Shown: positions 11,601-23,883 of the stretch, one piece after another
How the letters are laid out: the number at the start of each line of letters is the position of its first letter
Position numbering within the stretch: the first letter of the stretch is position 1
Origin: Dentipellis sp. KUC8613
Taxonomy: Eukaryota; Basidiomycota; Agaricomycetes; Russulales; Hericiaceae
Length of the DNA: 64,000 nt
NCBI GenBank assembly: GCA_002286715.1
Contig: NSJX01000037.1
Location: 1-64,000, forward strand
Direction of reading: 5' to 3'
Notes under the pieces: model-generated
Told to the model about the DNA's origin: nothing
The model's database searches: none
Seen by the model: only the letters and a program-made list of their open reading frames with translations
Position numbers and translations under genes: made by a program

Positions 11601-14000
11601 AGCGGCGCTTCCGACTGCCCACGCGAAAGGATTGGAGAACCGGTCGCAGTCGGCATTGGTGTGGGAGGGACAGAACCAGATGGGTTGCTAGCACTGTTGG
11701 TCACCACTTCAGCTTCCTCACCCCCGCCACTGGCAGCGAGGTTCGTCAAGAATTCAATCACATGGGTGACGAATGCGCTGGGGTCTGGCTGATTATCCGT
11801 TTGTTGTTCTTGAGCCTCGGTTACACGCAAGAATAGTTCATCTGCAAGAAGATCCCAGATGACGTCCCCCCCAATGAAGTTGACACTCTCAGCGGCCTGC
11901 TTTTTCCACTTGTCAAAGAGGAGCTCCGCAAGCGGCTGACGATGTGTGGGGATATCGCGAACAAAAGCAAAGACAGTTTGCAAGGCCTCAGAGACCGCGA
12001 TCCGAGTGAGAGGGCGAGTACCGCTGCGCAATGCGGCATTGCCAAGGATGATCTCCCAATTGGAGAGCCAGTCGGGGGTCAGAGGAGAAAAGTCCCCTCT
12101 GTCCAGCATGACTCCAACCGACTTCGCTGTGTCTTCGTCAGAAACGTGCTCGGCGATGGAGAGAAGAATGGTCGTCAAAGGAGGATGTGAGGGTGTGGCT
12201 GAATGATCCCGGCCGAGAAGTGATGACAGGGTCCGCAGAAATGCAGTTGGTGCCTCGTTTGGTTGCGACAGATGGAGAACACAGAGTGTGCCATGGCGAT
12301 TCCTGTTTATCGATGAGAACCCAGACACATTATGTGTTCACGTCGACTCACCTCAGCTGCCGCACAGTGCCAGTCAAGGATTGCAGAATCTCTCCTATGA
12401 TATGTGTTTCTTCCTCCTCGACGTCATCTCTGTCTCCTTGCTCATCATATTCTTGAAGAACATCCTTAAGGACACCGGCAACCTCAAGTAGAACTTCTTC
12501 TCGTGGACCACCACTCGTATCTTGTCCCCCAGCAGTTGATATCCACGCCTCGGCCGCACGACGCAAGATGCGACCAACTTTGACAAGATCACCCCGAGTG
12601 ACTTCGTCCTTTGCCCAAGCGCGTTCCATGAGTTCATGTTCGAGGTCCATATTGCCAGGAGCACCAGACGGGGTGTATGTGTCCGCACTCATGCGTGCAA
12701 TATATGCACGAGCTAAACGTGAACATAAAGCACGACGAATGTATATTCGTAACGCGCGGCATGCACCGGTAGAAGTCTGAACGGAGGTATGGAAGTCTGT
12801 ATCCTCTGGAGGTTGAGGGAGAAGATGCCGCTTCAGGATGATGAAACATGAAGACGTATAAGTGCCGTTCAATAGGGGATCCAGCATCTCCACGATCCTC
12901 CGTTCTAGAGGAAACGTCGAGTCAAATTGGTCACTTGCAGAGAGTGACAATCGAGGCAAAGGAGTTGAATAAGCAGCCAGGCAGCGAAATAGCACAGGCA
13001 AGATGTTCTGGAGGTGAACTGGGGACAGGAATTGGAGCTGCGCGCTGAGATGATCGAGGTAGATGGTGACAGCAATGTCCAACGGCCGTTTCGCTGTGGA
13101 TATTGGAGCCATACTCGGGGGAGAACCGATGGAAAGAGAGGTGGAGGAGTGATGTCGCCTGTGTGCTGGAGGTATTCTTGTAGACGTACCGGTAGGAGAG
13201 CCAACTTCAAATGACGGGTGTGAAGAACCGGGGAGGCGAGCAGTGACGCCCATGGCTCGCACGATGAGCCCTGAGAAGAATTTCAATAGTGCTGCTATCT
13301 CGGAGTCCCCCAGCCGCGAAACATTGTCCGTCCGAGAGACAGCAGCTGTTAAGAATTCGCTTAGCGTTTTGATAGCGCGTTCCCGCTCCGTGATTTCCAC
13401 TGAGCCGATAGGTTCGGGACCAACGAGCCCAGCGAAGGCCTCCTCTATCCATGCTTTCAACAGATTGAGGAAAGGGACTTCGATACCAGTAATTTGGGCA
13501 CCATCTTTAGATATGGCAGCGAGCGCACGAAATCGAGGTTCCCAAACCTCAGGGACCCACAAATCAGTCGGGCTGGCAAGAAGCAAGGCAAGGAAGCTGA
13601 AACGATCTGCAGTTGCAAGGGGGGTACCCCTTCCATTGCTGCAAAAGGCCACAAGCATATCAAATCCCGCCGCCTGCAATGCGGGTGGTGCCTCCGGGGC
13701 ACAGAGACTAGTGAGCACCGGACTCATTGCTGTTGCCTGGATGCCCGATGGCGTGCATGGAGTGGCATTAAGCGCCGATGTTAATGCCCTAGCATTTGCA
13801 AGCGAAGGGACTGCGGGTGGTGTGAGTGTTGCCACAAGAGCATCGAGGGAAACTGGGTGCGATTCGTGAAGACTAGGCTGGGCACCGTGACCCGACAATG
13901 TGAGCTCGGTACGACCACGGCGCCAATTGAACGGGGCGAAGGCGTTCGTGCTGGACCGTTGGCGCGATCTGCTACCACTTGCACTCAAGTCCGGAGACAT
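8628..14000 (-). CDS. TSC2: Tuberin (TSC2) homologue, Rheb GTPase-activating protein
   Basis: Predicted GAP that, with a TSC1/hamartin partner, would turn off Rheb and so restrain TORC1 (family knowledge). Three exons (14000-12352, 12302-9686, 9635-8628; introns of 49 and 50 bp) give 1757 residues, close to the human protein's length. The C-terminal Rap/Ran-GAP domain is clear: YVAPGQTHEDDILAN, GSPAYTRFLEGIGRLI, YAYAWWDDIGQILYHTATLM, and KKRHIGNDFVRIVWNDSG, which contains the position of the catalytic asparagine thumb. The tail TNWRARLQTIKRFRAQ matches the tuberin end. The N-terminal 1400 residues are helical, HEAT-like, with a Ser/Arg-rich insert around residue 700. The start has an ACCATG context. 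No obvious degeneration. Confidence 0.95.
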
Positions 14001-14397
14001 GGTACAACGGCTAGGAAAACTAGATGGTTGGGGGACAACATGTTCCGTTAGACCGCGCCCGAGAATTCATGCCGGCAAGGGGCGTACCTCGGCTCCTATA
14101 CTGCCAACAAGCTCGCGATGAAGAATGCCCAGAAGTAACCGCCTCGGAAGAACACCAGCCTTATGTTCGGTTTTTGCTGCGCGTAAGAATGAAGGATTTA
14201 CAAGAAGTGAAAAGACACAAGAAGGTTGACAGAGGCTCGAGTTCAGAGTCCCGCTAGTAACGTACGCCGTACCTGGCAGTGAAGGTAGTGCGGCCCGCGA
14301 CGCGCCGGAATCCCTGGAGATTGCCGCCGCATGCTACCCACTCAGGCGTTCGACGTCCCGGCAAAGCAACTCGATAAACACAGAAAACATCGCAATT
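14001..14397. other. Intergenic, nothing recognised
   Basis: Region upstream of the tuberin homologue and downstream of the next - strand gene. It has no convincing ORF, no tRNA-like fold that I can see and no repeated words. It must contain the tuberin promoter. Confidence 0.5.
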
Positions 14398-16005
14398 CTA
14401 AAGTACAAGATATCGAGAGCAAAGCATAGCAGAATTCACGTGAGAAATAAGGTCTTTGTCCCCTCCCCCGCCCGCAGCTGGTACCCAGTTTACATCATCT
14501 ACGACGTGCCAAGGTTTCCATATGGCAACTCTGCCGTTCTTCCGAAATGGGAGCTCTCTGGCATTGATTCCGTCAAGATCTGGAGTGCAGTCATTTGACA
14601 ACGAGAATAAAACGCCGATCGTTCGCCGATCGCTCTCGTTACTGTCCAAAGGAGAACAAACGGCAAGACAGAACCGGCAACCTGCTGGACCTCGTGGTCG
14701 CTCCGCCGAAGGGCTCGTATATACGACCTGTTTGATCTGTACTAGTATATTTGCAGACGCATGTCGTGTTGAGACAGCTTGGGCAGTGACTTCTTTGTGC
14801 CATAGTGTCAGCGTCATTTGAGTACGGCCGAGATTTTCGTGTGCTCGCTCGGCTAAGCCACCACTGCCCACGCATTGTTCATATTAACAGACATTCCAAT
14901 AGTAAAGTCACCTACCGCAGGAAACGCGTGGATTTGCCGAATCCCCCTTTGGCTTTGTGGGGCGTTATCTCTAGACCTCGAGTGATGTCTGGGTGGTTGT
15001 CGGCAGTATGTGACATACTACCTGTCTGCTGTAGAAAGAATCCTAGAAGTTCGGCAGCACCATCTTCGTTTGTGATATCTGTCGCACGAGCAAGCCTGGT
15101 CGCCGATATCGACTTCATCGCCTTGCCGGGGACCATGGTATCGGGGGAGGGCGTGGAGACGCAAAAGGCACGTGTCACTGACATAGGTTTGCGCCTGGGA
15201 GGCGTCGACGGGGGGTTATCTATCTTGGGCTGTGGGAAATATCTTGGAACAACGGTCATTTGTCTCGGCGTTGCTGATGAGGAACTTTTGGAGGGATGGT
15301 TTGGGGTATGGAAATGATAGGGTTGGTGCTGCTTTGCCACGGGCCTGGAAGACGAAGCGGCATTGGTATCTGACACGCTGCCGACAGATGGTTGAATGAT
15401 AAAACGCGGGACCAAGTCTCTAGGCGGAGGCGCAATGGCTCTGGGCTTGGGGGGCACGCTGCGTGGATTCGTCACGAACACTCTCGCCTTCTCCTTCAAA
15501 ACGGGCGTTTCTGGCGCAACGCTTACAGGCGCGAAATCAGACTTGAACAAGAGGGACGATGCTTTAGGCGCGTCTCCACGGGGTGCCTTGTTTGGAGCTT
15601 TCGCGAATCCATCAGCTTCATGGAGACGAGGCTTCTTGGCTTTTCTGCCATCCTAGTGAATTGGCCATATGTGTATGCATGCATCAAGTCGTAGAAATCT
15701 CAACTCACCATATTGGACGCGCCCTTTTTTATGTGACCCCCCGAATGTCGTAGGGTATGTCGTTGATGAACAAGAGTGTACGCACAACCTGTGCAGCTAC
15801 CATACGCCCGAGACAAAGGTATCTAGCTCCCTGAAGCCCAGAAGGTCACTAAAAGCCGGAAACATGTCAAGTTGGATCGGCCTCGCGTGGCATTCGGGCG
15901 GAATTTCAAATTTCAAAGCTTGCCGAAAGCTCGGATAAGCCTGAGTACTACGCTTGGCCCACTCAGACTCGAACTTGCAGCTGGTTCAGGACGGGAAATA
16001 CTCAT
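14398..16005 (-). CDS. Hypothetical protein, low-complexity middle and conserved-looking C-terminus
   Basis: I do not recognise this gene. Two splice junctions are well supported: intron 15653-15708 (GTGAGT...CTAG) and intron 14864-14915 (GTAGGT...GCAG), which join the exon 15652-14916 to a last exon ending at 14398. The middle is Pro/Ser/Lys-rich with KAKKPRLH, a possible nuclear signal. The C-terminal 120 residues look folded (GLAERAHENLGRTQMTLTLW, then LFSLSNDCTPDL, GRVAIWKPWHVVDDVNW, final CSRYLVL). The N-terminus is uncertain. A plausible start at 16005 (MSISRPEPAAS) needs one more intron whose ends I could not fix in frame, so the upstream boundary is provisional. Confidence 0.5.
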
Positions 16006-16201
16006 TATCAATGTTCATGACGATGCATATAATATACGAGAAGAGCCAAACAATGCTGTGAATGCAGGTGCCAATAAAAACCTCTCAAAGTCCATGGGAT
16101 GTGCGGTAACAAAACAAATGGGATGCGAAAGAACGGGAAAATACTTCGTGGACCGTACACACTGCCGGTCGTCATGCGTGATGGGCGTGAAACATGAAGG
16201 G

Positions 16202-18265
16202 TCATTTCTGATAGAAGGGAGAGGACGCCTTTGCCTTGGATTTGGGCGAAGACGAGATGCCGGTTGGGGAAAGAGGTACGTGCGCCCTCGGTGGGTTTAA
16301 TCCGCAATCACGCGGCGCAAGTTCACCGCACTTGAGATGGGTCCTGCAGAACACAACTGTCAGGCGACAGCCAAAAACGTATGTCGAAGTGCAGCGTACC
16401 GTAGTCCGCAGTCATCACATTCTAGCACCGGCTTACGGCCCAATCGCTTTGCACATATATCGCACTTGGCACCACCCAGGAGCCCACTGGAAAGGAAGAA
16501 ATCCAGAGGTCCCCAACTAGCTTCAGAAGACATGCCTGTGGGTGACACACTTCCGCTGCGCCGCTTCGCTCCCGGCTTTATCAACGTGAAACGATGCACA
16601 AGAGCAGGTGGGACGGATCGAATGGTGGAGCCTCCTTCTGTCGCAGCTGCAATGGACGGCCCGGATGAAGGGGCTGTGTAGTACGAGTCGATGGTCATGA
16701 TGGATGAAGTAGGGGCCTCCGAGTCTATTATGGACTCATTCGCGGGTGCTGGAGACGGATCCGCGGGGGGTACACCATTTTGATCTCCCGGCCGAACAGT
16801 CAGAACGGAGGACAACGACGGTATGGTATAGCTGCTCTGGGGGTGCGAACGAATGACTGTCGTGCTGTAGTCTGACATTTGACTGGCTGTATCTGCAATG
16901 AGAGGCTGGGTGCTTTCACCGCCATTACCTGCGCATACTAATCAACACAAATGACCAAAACGTGCGGACGGACTCACTGATGAAGGTGGAACTTGGCTTC
17001 TCATCAATCGTGACACCTGAGAGGCCTTTGATAGCTTCGGCAAGTTCATCATCGCTGTCCTCGTCGCTGTCACGTTGAGGAGGCGACTTATCCCCGCTAC
17101 GAATGTCCTGCCCGACACCCATGCCAAAGCTTGGGATGCGAGGCGCGAGACTCGGACGCTTGTGACCCGTCAAGAACTTGATACTGCCAGTATGCAGGTC
17201 GTCGGCCTGGGCGTCGCGAGCAAGAACTTCGGCCTCAATCAAGCGCAATCGTTCGAGGATATCGCGAGTGGTGGGACGTGCAGCGGGGTTTTCGGCAAGG
17301 CAGTCGATTGTGAGTTGCACAAATGCAGGTGGGAAGCCAGGACTTGCCGACTCTCGGACTTCATCAGGATCCACGCCAAAAGTAGGTGCTGCGCGTTTGA
17401 AGTGACGGTCATCCGCAAGCCTCCGCGCCGCGATCTCAGCAAAAATTACACCAAGCGAAAAGATGTCGGTTGGGAGGTCGAACTCGTTGCCCAGGAGAAT
17501 CTCAGGAGACATGTAGGCATCCGTGCCGCAGAAGGTAAGACGGCGCAGCTCCTCATCATTGCGAGCAGCAATACGAGCAAATCCAAAGTCCGTAATTTTG
17601 AGACGACCGTTTGCTGTTACAAGCAAGTTTTCTCCCTTGAGGTCGCGATGGATGCACTTCCGGGCATGGAGATAGGCAAGAGCGCGAGCAATATCTGTGG
17701 CAAATGACAGACGCAGCCTCCATGGAAACGGCTTCTGCTTGTCATAGATGTACATTCGCAGATTGCCTGCGATGCTGTTCAAGAGCTGAAAGAGATCATG
17801 CAGATGAGGAGACTCACCACCCTCGATGTATTCTGATATGATGAATATCCGACCGTCAGGTTCAGGGGCGCGAGAAAGCCCGAGGTAAAGTACAACGTTG
17901 GGATGCCGGGATTCTCTGCCGACGGATGAGAGCACATCCTAGACCATAGCTCAAGTCACGTACTTCAATAGTCGCCATTCACGTTCGAAGTATTTGGCGA
18001 CATCGTATTCAGTAGAAGGCAGTACCTCCTTGATCGCGACATCTATGCCGAGGTAAGAGCCTAATAGCAACATTTAGCGAGCTGTCATGGATTGAGAGAA
18101 AGCCACAGCGCACCGCACCTCTGTAGACGTTCCCAAAAGATCCGGAACCCAATTTCTTCCAATCTCCTTTGATATCCTACGAAAGTTCCTAAAGTCAGCA
18201 TAGGAGACCCAGCGACTTGAAGTGCTACGGACCTCGAAGGGTATAACGTCAAATGGTTCAGACAT
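16202..18265 (-). CDS. LISK-like (TKL group) protein kinase with C-terminal C1-like zinc finger
   Basis: Seven exons (18265-18233, 18176-18119, 18060-17964, 17915-17818, 17766-16978, 16928-16400, 16343-16202) give 581 residues in frame. The kinase domain fills the N-terminal half: glycine loop LGSGSFGNVYRG (residues 20-31), VAIKE with K41, HRDLKGENLL catalytic loop, TDFGFAR, and GTDAYMSPEILLG activation segment. The pattern is that of LIMK/TESK-related kinases. An acidic Ser/Asp linker follows, then a C1-like finger: CDIC, ECDDCGLRTHLKC and a final C. The first histidine ligand of a canonical C1 domain is not where it should be (Asp at that spacing), so lipid binding is uncertain. The C-terminus is Ser/Lys-rich (SSPKSKAKASSPF). 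The substrate is unknown; signalling near membranes is an inference. Confidence 0.88.
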
Positions 18266-19269
18266 GTCCTGTCAACCGCGCGCCACGCTCGATATTGTGT
18301 CTTCAGAGGTTGCCTTTGAAGTGCAGATATCGATGCTGAAGGGGTATATTGGCGGGCGGGGAAGAGATGACGGCGTGGCTAGAGCAAGGCTCCGGCAGCC
18401 TCCTTTTGGCTTACTTACCCGCCGCAATGCGCACATCCCGAGGTCCAACCGGCGCGGCGCGCGGTGCGGCCGTAGCCGTCGCAGCTCTCTCCGAGCAACC
18501 AACCACACAGTCCATATTCCGTATCGACTATCCTAAATGCAACCACGAGCCTTTGTTCTTGTACCTTCGCTAGCTTCACTATGAAAGCGGGTGAATCGTT
18601 GCAAGCAGTCGTCATGGATAGCCTTGGAAAGAGGACTCTACATGTGAGTGCCCGTACTAAACGTTTGCCATTGGCTTCTCAGCATATTATATCCACTGAG
18701 AACATCTCCAGCGCTTGTTAGGATTCCCTCCAAACTGCCGTGCCATCCCGATTCCACCAGATCTGTTGGTCCTCGCCGCGTGCGCCCTTGAATGAGCTGG
18801 ACGCGTCTCCCATGCGCTCTGCCGTCGAAGGACATTCAATAGCCAGAACATTTTGGTTCCGTTGCACCTGAATTTTGCCCGGTACCGGCGATCAATTTCG
18901 TACTCGATAAACGGCTGGGGCAGCCTCGTCCTGGACAAGGCAGAGGCTCGGGCTAGTCTCGAAAGTGTGTGCTACTTATCTCCTCCAGTGCCTGGCCATT
19001 TTACTTACGTCGGCTAGTGGGTATGATATTCTGTGCTAGCAGCATCTACGTGCCAGCCGCAATAATTTCATCCCTCGCAAGTGCTCGACCTTCGATATCT
19101 GCAATCGTTTATCTCCACGTGTCTTATCGTAGACGGCGCAAATCGCTTATCGTGCCTGGAAAGCGTCCACTTATCGCTCAGCGTCTCGGCCCAACAAGCG
19201 CTCTTTACATTTTTGGATCGATGGTTAAAAGGCTCCCCGCAATCTCATACCACTCTGCTTCCCGCCCCA
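18266..19269. other. Divergent intergenic region, kinase / NCS1 permease
   Basis: About 1 kb between two divergent start codons. No coding sequence seen. Its right part carries the GATA-site cluster annotated separately. The rest shows no repeats or RNA gene. Confidence 0.6.
19109..19176 (+). promoter_or_regulatory. Cluster of four GATA-factor sites upstream of the NCS1 permease
   Basis: TTATCT at 19109 and TTATCG at 19124, 19147 and 19171 lie within 68 bp, 94-161 bp upstream of the permease ATG; read on the other strand these are CGATAA/AGATAA. AreA/Nit2/Gln3-type GATA factors bind this core to switch on nitrogen-scavenging genes in fungi (established). Control of this permease by nitrogen status is inferred from the clustering. 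Confidence 0.55.
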
Positions 19270-21420
19270 ATGGCTAGCAACATCTCCGTGGCGCGTGTGA
19301 GGGCCGCCCTCAAGCCTTCTGCATGGAAGCTGGAGCCCGAACCCGCGACGTTCGCCCCGACTAGTTCATGGAGCAACAAGGACATGGATCCCGTGCCGGA
19401 ACATCGCAGGACCTGGTCGACGCTGAACTACATAGCATACTGGATCTCTGATGCTACAAACGCAGCAGTGTGGGAGCTCGCGTCGTCGATGCTCGCCATT
19501 GGGCTTTCATGGTACGTCTCGTTTCGTTTGAGCGTGAGTCAAATTTCTCACATGACCTCGAACGTCCAGGCGACAAGCGCTTCCGGCAATTGCTGTCGGC
19601 CACATTATCATCGCAGTCATCATGGTCCTAAATGGGACGATTGGAGCCCGTCTTCACGTCCCATTCCCAGTCCTGAATCGCTCGTCCTTCGGGTTCTATC
19701 TCAGCTACTTCAGCGTGATCAGCCGCGTCATTCTGTCCATGTTCTGGTTTGGGATACAGACGTTTACCGGCTCTGAGTGCGTCTATCAGATGCTGAAGGC
19801 CATCTGGCCCTCACTGGCGCACCTCCCAAATCACCTTCCCGCCAGTGCCAACATCACGACCTCTGGTACGGTGTTTCTGTTTGTGTGCATCACAACTCTG
19901 ACCTCGTCTTCTAAATAAAGGAATGATGTGTTATGTCCTCTACTGGTTGATACAATTTCCATTCATGCTTGTATCGCCTCAGAGAATTCGTTATTTCTTC
20001 ATGGCCAAGGCCATCATCGTACCCCCTACTTGGCTGGCAATGCTCATCTGGGCGTTTGTCAAGGTTCCTGCTTCCGAGGGTCTAGCACCGAGCCACACTA
20101 GCCTGCACGGCAGTCAACTCTCGTGGGCGTGGCTAAGTGCCCTCAATAGCGCTCTGGGAATCTACTCGACCTTGGCTGTCAATATCCCAGATTTTACAGT
20201 ACGCCATTGTATCTTTGCTAATAAAAATCTTATTCATTTACCCTCTGTAGAGATACGCAAAAAACGAGCGAGCGTGAGTAGCAGAAGATTCGACAATTAA
20301 AAACACCATACTCATTGATTGCGCGGCAGTCAATTTGTGCAGATCGCCATCATTCCAATCGCTTTCACGCTATGCAGCTTCATTGGCATCGCCGTGACGA
20401 ACGCTGGAATCACGCTCTATGGCCAGGTTCTCTGGGATCCACTTCGTCTCATCGACCAGTGGGACAACCGCGCTGCAGCGTTCTTCGCCTCCTTCGCGTG
20501 GGTGATGACTACAATCGGGACTAACATTTCTGCGTGCGTAGCCCTTGGTCATCTGAATGAGAACTATCGAACCAAACTAACTGTTGATAACAGGAACTCC
20601 TTGAGTGCAGGTAATGACATGGCCGCTTTATGCCCCAAGTACATCAATATCAGACGTGGTCAGATAATTTGTGCAGTGCTTGGTGGATGGGCACTTTGCC
20701 CTTGGGAGATCCTAGCAAGGTAAGTTCGTCTGATATGATACTATCACACACTCTGAATTTCTGTAGCGCCACTGGATTCCTGTCCTTCATGAATGGCTAC
20801 ACCGTCTTCTTGGGACCCATTGCGGGTATCATGGTGACCGATGTAAGTTCTATATAGACAGTCTTAATAATCTTGTTCGCTGAGGCTCTGTTTGTCAACA
20901 GTACTGGTTCGTCCACCATACCCACGTAGATGTCCCATCCATGTATCGTCCGTTCGGTCGGTATAGGTATTATTATGGTGTGGTAAGTCACGTCCCTATA
21001 CTGCGCTCACCTTCCGTTCTTGAACTATGTGCAGAATTGGCGCGCTCTGGTGGCGTTGGTAGTGTCCGTGCCACCAAATCTTCCAGGCCTCATCAACAGC
21101 GTCAATCCAAAAATCGCGGTGGGCGGCGCTGTGTACCTATTTGACATTGCTTACCTTCTGGGGGTACGTGACTTTGCTATACAAGAGCATTCGCCTTTTG
21201 ATCCGAGGAATTGCATGCACAGTTCACTCTGGCGTCCAGCGTCTACTGGATCCTTTCTGTGGCGTTTCCCGCGGAGGAAACCATGCTCGAGCATGCCATC
21301 CTTGATGATGGCCAGACCTCCGAAAAAGACAGCGTTAGCGACGGAACTGAAAAAGCTGATGCGGAGAAGGGGTCCATATATCCCGTGGATGTCAAAGAGA
21401 CAGCGGTGTCTCCGGCGTAG
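19270..21420 (+). CDS. NCS1-family nucleobase/allantoin permease
   Basis: Proton-coupled plasma-membrane importer of the Fur/Dal4/Fui1 type, taking up uracil, allantoin or a related compound. Ten exons (19270-19511, 19570-19865, 19921-20198, 20251-20273, 20330-20533, 20594-20719, 20767-20842, 20902-20982, 21035-21163, 21223-21420) give 550 residues in frame, the normal family length, with about 12 hydrophobic spans. Diagnostic stretches are the N-terminal WKLEPEP, TWSTLNYIAYWISDATN, the loop VNIPDFTRYAKN, the NSLSAGNDMAALCPKYINI segment and DYWFVHHTHVDVPSMY. One exon is only 23 nt. The C-terminal tail is acidic (Asp/Glu/Lys), as in transporters regulated by ubiquitin. Which substrate it prefers cannot be told from sequence reading. 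Confidence 0.93.
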
Positions 21421-21970
21421 TCGAAGACGAGCAGAGGGCTACCAATTCGGTCTGTCAGTGATAGAAGTGCAACATGCATGATGTGTTCCGATATTTTCCC
21501 CAAATCTGACAACCCATCTGACGTTGGCGCCCGAATGTCCAACACACGCCCGCGCTGCACGTCGAGCATCTGTCGAGCCGCTTTGGACGACGCCGGGCCC
21601 CCTGGCATTCTTCTTTCGATGGCCCCTTTGAGGTATAAGGGTTCGAACGGATTGAGTCGGAATCAAAGTTGGATTGGGAAACGGCACTGCATATGCCAAC
21701 AGATGTGCCTTTGCACATTATATACAGTACTTGGCGTGTCGACTGACTCTTCATCTGAGCGACAATCAGTATCGGGCCCTTTCATTACAGCAAGGCTGCA
21801 AAAGGATGTCGATTCTATCTACCATTAAGAGCACGAGTAACGAACCATTGTTTCTCTACAGTACTAGTAACGCTGACTAGTCTTTATCCACCTTATTGAC
21901 CCCGAGACCCCCGATAGTATGGACGTCAAGCGTTGGTAATGCAATGCAGTCAAAAGCTGCGGGGCCACCC
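21421..21970. other. Intergenic between convergent genes
   Basis: Shared 3' flank of the permease and the thioesterase genes. Short frames here lack any recognisable motif and no repeats are obvious. Confidence 0.5.
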
Positions 21971-23883
21971 TCACAGCGTCGTCGTGAGTCCCTGGATACC
22001 TGCGCCCATCTCGAGCTCACGCCTGCCCTCGAGCCACAGCATAGCCTCTGCGCGTTTGACAGGTCTGTGAGCACATGCTCAATCCATACAGGGTGGATCC
22101 GCGTACCGTTGTATGTCTTCGGCACGACCTTGCGGTTGAGCGGGCCTCCTCCATGCCCGCACCACGTGAATCTGAAGTCATTCGTCATGACCTCGGCTCC
22201 AGTCTCAACATCGACGACATTGGCTTCGACGCGGGTATGCTAGAACGGGATGACACGATCAAATTTGGGAGTCAACCTCATCTCGGACTTACGACAATGA
22301 AGGGGTATTCCGCGGACGAGGTGGTGTGGAGGATGTGGGAGGTAAGGCGCAGGATGGAGCCAATGGGCACGGGCTTCGCGAATGAGATCTTATCGAGCGA
22401 GAGGAAACGGATGGGTCGACGGGTGAACAGTCGACAGTTCGTGAATCCCAGCTGAGAATCACGCTCATGAATCACAGATGTGTGAACGAATGGGCGAACG
22501 GTTGTGCCATACCTCATACGCAAGGCGCATCAGGTAACCACCAAAAATCTTTTGGTGAACGCTGATTGTGACAGTCAGTGGGCTGAAGAAGCAACATATG
22601 AACGTGAGAGGATGGCCTACTTGCGCTCTTGGGGGAACATCAGCATCGTGCGCTCTAGTGCCGTATCCCCCATCCAAACCCGTTCTGGGTTGACTTCATC
22701 TTCCTTTCCATGCTTGAGCACGAAAGAGTGCAGAGACTCAGCTTCGGAAGAGGTCGGAGGTACCCGCGACAACGATAGTGCCGCCAATGACTGTCTTCTC
22801 CTGCGATGGACTGGGCCGAGTCAGCACAATCACTCGCATGAAGTTAGAGAATAGTTACATTCTCCTATCGATTTCAGAGCCCTTTCCTCGGGCGTCGAGG
22901 TTTCGAGGGGGTTGACCGGATGCGCACGTTGGGTAAACGAGTCTCTGCACACCATAGCGAATCGACCTGCATGACGTATAATATGAAGTAATTCATCTCC
23001 AGTTGCGAAGACAACGCTGGTGCTATGTTTGCACCCACTTACCTAGCATGAGCGTCTTCTTCGTGTTGTCCCTTTCGAGCGCTTCCATCTTCACCACGAC
23101 CTCCATGGAGCTTTTCCCGACATGAATGACATGGCCGGAAAGACGAAGGTCCCGTACTGGCATGAGCGGCCGAAGCATGTCTAATCTAAGAAAGAAGGGT
23201 GAGTCAAGCGTCTACAAAATCTGGCATGGCAACAGACCGGTCCACAGAAGCCGTTACGATATAGTATCCCCTTTCCTTGATCTTCCCGAGCGTCTCAACG
23301 CCCGGACCAAGCATATGCTTGTACGAGATTGAGCCTGCTAGTGAGTCTAGATGTTCGAGCAGCTTTCCGGTACGTATACCGCCGGATGCATTGGTGTACT
23401 GTTCCAATAACTCGGGGGAGGACGCAAATGGGAGAAATATCTCGGTGTACGAATCTTGCATGGTTCGCGGTGGTAGTGGCTCTTGCAAAACATGTGGTAC
23501 GGGATCATCCTCCCTTGACGCATCGAGCAGGGCTTGCGCCCAAGAACTTGAGCCTCGCATAGGAACGGTTCTAATGGTATTGGACTATTATGAAGTGGTT
23601 ATGCCGCGGAGATGGGGCGACTTGCCGTATATTCGAACGATCAACCCGTTTCTCTATTGACAATTCAAGACGTTTTCATAACCAGCGCGAGGAGAGTCCG
23701 GCAGAACATACCGACGGCTTTCAGTAGCGTGTCCAGCTCCCTAACATCTTCAATCTCTTCCCTAGCACCTGCTTCCTTCTGGCTGGAGAGCTTGGGAAGA
23801 ACTTGACAAGACGTAGGGGATATAGAGAATCTGCGAAACGATGCTGGTGCACTTAGTTGTCTCTTCGCAAGCCTGGCGAACAT
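21971..23883 (-). CDS. ACOT9-like acyl-CoA thioesterase, double hotdog, mitochondrial
   Basis: Hydrolyses acyl-CoA to free acid and CoA (family role). The N-terminus MFARLAKRQLSAPASFRRFS is a good mitochondrial presequence. Downstream exons read cleanly: LPPRTMQDSYTEIFLPF, GGIRTGKLLEHLDSLAGSIS (first hotdog), then 23185-23043, 22966-22859, 22810-22621, 22561-22513, 22451-22293, 22239-22107 and 22047-21971. They carry FGGYLMRLAYELGF (second hotdog), DKISFAKPVPIGSILRL and the end EAMLWLEGRRELEMG. The first junction is the weak point: the strong donor GTATGT near 23700 and the acceptor at the next exon disagree in phase, so either a weaker donor is used or there is a base error there. Stop TGA at 21973-21971. 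The gene is divergent from the membrane protein gene at 24675. Confidence 0.87.
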
